A stretch of 8,093 bases of DNA, taken from contig JAEUHU010000493.1 of NCBI GenBank assembly GCA_016793305.1, positions 1 through 8,093 on the forward strand, given 5' to 3'. The translations under genes and the position numbers were made by a program. The notes under the pieces were generated by a model, which saw only the letters and a list, made by a program, of their open reading frames with translations, was not told where the DNA came from and ran no database searches. The DNA comes from Planctomycetota bacterium. Lineage in GTDB: Bacteria > Planctomycetota > UBA1135 > UBA2386. Shown here piece after piece: positions 7,819 through 8,093 of this stretch; within the stretch, counting starts at the first letter, position 1, and each line of letters opens with the position of its first letter.

Positions 7819-7955
7819 GCCGTCAGTCTAGCAGCATGGTGCGAACCTGCGGGAGCCTGGCGATGCAGGCGACGCACCCACGCCATCGACGACTGCGCGA
7901 ACGGTTCTGCGGCCGCAGGCATGGCAGGTCTGCCGGACCTCGGTAGAACGGCCCC
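7819..7955. other. Divergent intergenic region between the lipoprotein and 5'-nucleotidase genes
   Basis: This 137-bp region separates two outward-facing genes and should contain both promoters. I cannot point to a convincing -35/-10 pair for either. Its only clear structures are the small inverted repeats between 7907 and 7940. No open frame with coding character spans it. Confidence 0.6.
7907..7940. promoter_or_regulatory. Cluster of inverted repeats upstream of the 5'-nucleotidase start
   Basis: CTGCGGCCGCAG (7907-7918) is a perfect 12-bp palindrome. Just after it, GGCAG/CTGCC (7923-7934, 2-nt loop) and AGGTC/GACCT (7926-7940, 5-nt loop) are two overlapping, mutually exclusive hairpins. 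They end 15 nt before the start codon. They could be an operator or a 5'-UTR structure, or chance in GC-rich DNA. No T-tract follows, so a terminator is unlikely. Confidence 0.3.
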
Positions 7956-8093
7956 ATGTCGACCCTCCGCCGCGATCCCCTGCCGCCGCCCGAGCGCGCC
8001 GTGTTCTGCAACCGGACCCTGAACATGCGCTCGATCAAGGCGGTCGGCTTCGACATGGACTACACGCTGGTGCACTACGACGTGCAGGCCTGG
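7956..8093 (+). CDS. HAD-superfamily purine 5'-nucleotidase (cN-II-like), N-terminal part only
   Basis: The frame opens at ATG 7956 and runs off the right edge after 46 codons. An in-frame TAG at 7944-7946 makes this the earliest possible ATG. The segment VFCNRTLNMRSIKAVGFDMD followed by YTLVHY matches my recollection of the start of the HAD-IG cytosolic 5'-nucleotidase family. DMDYT is HAD motif I (D-x-D-x-T), whose first Asp is the phosphorylated nucleophile and whose second Asp is the acid/base. Family members dephosphorylate purine nucleoside monophosphates such as IMP and GMP in the cytoplasm and are several hundred residues long, so most of the gene lies outside the window. Only a weak purine-rich sequence (GGTAGAACGG) precedes the start. 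The gene is transcribed away from the lipoprotein gene and has no evident functional link to it. Confidence 0.85.
   Translation, partial: MSTLRRDPLPPPERAVFCNRTLNMRSIKAVGFDMDYTLVHYDVQAW

Noticed and set aside
1..8093. CRISPR arrays, tRNA or rRNA genes, insertion sequences, integrases and toxin-antitoxin or defence genes
   Set aside because: I looked for regular DNA repeats, cloverleaf-like segments, terminal inverted repeats and known protein motifs on both strands and found none.

Overview
The window is uniformly GC-rich and densely coded, with codons ending almost always in G or C. There are four genes plus one frameshifted gene. No RNA gene, CRISPR array, transposase or phage gene is visible. 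The mix suggests a Gram-negative, free-living bacterium, most likely Planctomycetota, with Myxococcota as the alternative. It consists of a COG1082-type sugar isomerase, a Gfo/Idh/MocA dehydrogenase, a large FG-GAP/VCBS lipoprotein, a dCACHE chemoreceptor and an HAD-type purine 5'-nucleotidase. The taxonomic call is inference from family resemblance only.

Layout, left to right. (1) 1-752, minus strand: the first ~250 residues of a TIM-barrel sugar phosphate isomerase/epimerase that runs off the left edge. (2) 753-997: a divergent intergenic region with no clear promoter. (3) 998-2954, plus strand: a methyl-accepting chemotaxis protein (dCACHE sensor, HAMP, signalling hairpin), interrupted by one apparent extra base at about 1311 that creates a TAA. 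(4) 2938-4119, minus strand: a Gfo/Idh/MocA oxidoreductase whose stop codon overlaps that of the chemoreceptor tail to tail by 17 bp. (5) 4126-7818, minus strand: a 1230-residue putative lipoprotein with an IPT/TIG-like domain and about 14 FG-GAP-like units, ending 6 nt before the oxidoreductase start. (6) 7819-7955: a divergent intergenic region with several small palindromes. (7) 7956-8093, plus strand: the first 46 residues of an HAD-superfamily 5'-nucleotidase that runs off the right edge.

How the genes may work together: the isomerase and the oxidoreductase belong to families often paired in sugar, inositol or keto-glycoside metabolism. They lie on the same strand, in the order dehydrogenase then isomerase, but the opposite-strand chemoreceptor separates them. 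The FG-GAP lipoprotein and the oxidoreductase almost certainly share a transcript. The chemoreceptor has no che genes beside it and, as read, would not be translated whole. I see no clearly undescribed system here. The best leads are the frameshifted receptor inside a metabolic pair and the apparent double seven-bladed propeller fused to a lipoprotein anchor.
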